Below, piece after piece: positions 4,177 to 5,432 of a stretch of DNA of 5,432 nt. Each line of letters starts with the position of its first letter. The first letter of the stretch is position 1. The position numbers were made by a program, and so were the translations under genes. Under the pieces are notes generated by a model. It saw only the letters and a program-made list of their open reading frames with translations, searched no databases and was not told the origin of the DNA. Location: NCBI GenBank assembly GCA_003555185.1, contig PWFZ01000310.1, forward strand, positions 1-5,432, read 5' to 3'. This DNA is from Balneolaceae bacterium (GTDB lineage: Bacteria; Bacteroidota; Rhodothermia; Balneolales; Balneolaceae).

Positions 4177-5432
4177 CTAAAGTTTTTCTGCCGGTATTAG
4201 ATTTAATTTTGATAAACTGCCCCTTACATCGATCGCATAAGCGCCTGTTTCCATAACATAAAGGGGGTTTATTTCCAGCTCACTTATTTCCGGATGATGA
4301 GTCGCCAGGGCACTCATCGAGATAATAGCCTGTTTCACTGCCTCGATATCTGCCGGAGGCAGATTTCGCCAGCCCTTTAATTTACGCCCGGCAATAGTGG
4401 AATTAATCAGGTTTTGTGCTTCCAGTTCACAAAGCGGAGCAATGGCTGTCGCTGTGTCATTATAGAGCTCTACATCAGTACCGCCGGTTCCAAATAAGAT
4501 CATCGGGCCAAACTGAGGATCTCTTTTTATTCCAATAATTACTTCCTGTCCGCCTTGCATCATTTTTTGGATCAGAACACCTTCCATGTCGGCATTATGC
4601 TTTTCGGCGGTTTTAGAAATCTCTTTCCATGCCATTTTTATCTCCTCATCATTTCGCAGTCCAACCTTCACTCCTCCGATATCCGATTTGTGACTAAACT
4701 TTGAGGAAACCAGTTTCATTACCACAGGATATCCAATTTCGGCGGATGCAGTCAGAGCCTCCTTTAATGTTTCGGCCTTTTTCTGTTCGGGAAGACTGAT
4801 ATTATATGCCCGGATGGCATCATCCCAATTCTCTTCAAGGATCAGATGTTTTATATCTTTTTTCTCCACAGCTTTTTGATGTTCCTTCCGGTAATCGACC
4901 ATCTCCAGCCACTCTTTGCGCTGAACCATTGCTTTGATAATGGATGCTGACCGTTCAGGAAACGCTACATTGGGCACACGGCGTTTGTGAAGAATGTTAA
5001 GAGCTTCATCCACGGACGCCTTCCCCATAATGGAGGCAATTACCGGCTTTTTGTGAAGCCCGGCCGTTTCGCCAACAACTTCGGCAAGACTTGCCGGTAG
5101 AAACCAGTCTTGCGGGGCCTGAATGACAACTACGGCATCCACTGTTTCATCCGTTAGGAGTGCTTCAAGTGCAAGCGTATAGGTTGCCGGACCCGAACCG
5201 GCCAACACATCTACGGGATTTTCTGAACTGGCTGCTTTTGGAAGCCGGGATTTCAGGTATCTTTTCGTTTCATCGGTGAGCGGTGAAATTTCAAGGCCCA
5301 TTTGCTCCATAGCATCTACGGCCAGGATAGCCGGTCCGCCTGCATTGGTAAGTACCGCTACTCGTTTTCCTTTTGGCAGCGGCTGCCAGGCAAGTGCGCG
5401 GGCCCAATCGAACATCTCTTCCATGGTTCGTG
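4177..5432 (-). CDS. Acetate--CoA ligase (ADP-forming), fused subunits, N-terminus off window
   Basis: This is the C-terminal part (about 418 codons) of an ADP-forming acyl-CoA synthetase, which interconverts acetyl-CoA (or another acyl-CoA), ADP and Pi with the acid, CoA and ATP. Residues are counted from the Met codon at 5422-5424. The frame stays open past it to the edge (Arg-Thr precede the Met), so that Met is probably internal. Residues 17-165 are the succinyl-CoA-ligase-like domain (VAVLTNAGGPAIL; ENPVDVLAG; DAVVVIQAP). Residues 190-410 are an ATP-grasp domain with YPVVMKLVS (Lys237), SHKSDIGGVKVGL (His245, probably the phosphorelay histidine of the beta part), GVLIQKMMQGGQEVIIG (Glu294), FGTGGTDVE and ELEINPLYV (Glu384, Asn386). 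The CoA-binding domain and the alpha-part SHTG histidine should lie upstream, off the window. The protein ends right after ATP-grasp, so there is no C-terminal GNAT acetyltransferase domain; an N-terminal one cannot be excluded. Acetate is the default substrate by family; the true substrate is not visible. Confidence 0.9.
   Translation of the reverse strand, partial: RTMEEMFDWARALAWQPLPKGKRVAVLTNAGGPAILAVDAMEQMGLEISPLTDETKRYLKSRLPKAASSENPVDVLAGSGPATYTLALEALLTDETVDAVVVIQAPQDWFLPASLAEVVGETAGLHKKPVIASIMGKASVDEALNILHKRRVPNVAFPERSASIIKAMVQRKEWLEMVDYRKEHQKAVEKKDIKHLILEENWDDAIRAYNISLPEQKKAETLKEALTASAEIGYPVVMKLVSSKFSHKSDIGGVKVGLRNDEEIKMAWKEISKTAEKHNADMEGVLIQKMMQGGQEVIIGIKRDPQFGPMILFGTGGTDVELYNDTATAIAPLCELEAQNLINSTIAGRKLKGWRNLPPADIEAVKQAIISMSALATHHPEISELEINPLYVMETGAYAIDVRGSLSKLNLIPAEKL

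Overview
The window looks like chromosomal DNA of a Bacteroidota/Balneolota-type bacterium (inference, moderate confidence). The reasons are two Sec-dependent lipoprotein genes, one carrying InlB-like repeats that are common in that group, a tRNA gene without an encoded CCA end, several start codons with no visible Shine-Dalgarno sequence, and an ADP-forming acyl-CoA synthetase. No sequence here fixes the genus.

Layout from left to right: (1) 1-462, minus strand: the N-terminal part of a lipoprotein with divergent InlB-type repeats, cut by the window edge. (2) 661-1900: a compact, AT-rich two-gene module on the minus strand. An XRE-type helix-turn-helix protein ('mobile mystery protein A' type) overlaps by 10 nt a Fic-domain protein ('mobile mystery protein B' type). 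Upstream of the pair are three near-identical imperfect palindromes spaced exactly 33 bp centre to centre, and the proximal one sits inside a plausible promoter. The whole module is bracketed by an imperfect 27-bp direct repeat. (3) 1909-2739, plus strand: a near-consensus promoter, a leader with a long inverted repeat and a possible short upstream ORF, a MORN-like repeat lipoprotein, and a strong hairpin terminator. (4) 2747-2820, minus strand: tRNA-Pro(GGG), converging on that same hairpin. (5) 2918-3355, minus strand: an unrecognised small membrane protein, followed by 329 bp without a gene. (6) 3685-5432, minus strand: an acyl-CoA synthetase (ADP-forming) whose 5' part lies off the window, followed 24 nt later by an OsmC-family peroxiredoxin, probably one operon.

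The most interesting part is region 2. The HTH protein is probably an autoregulator acting at the 33-bp-phased operator array and controlling a Fic enzyme, with signs that the module was acquired. The other genes are ordinary envelope, redox and energy functions with no evident link to it.
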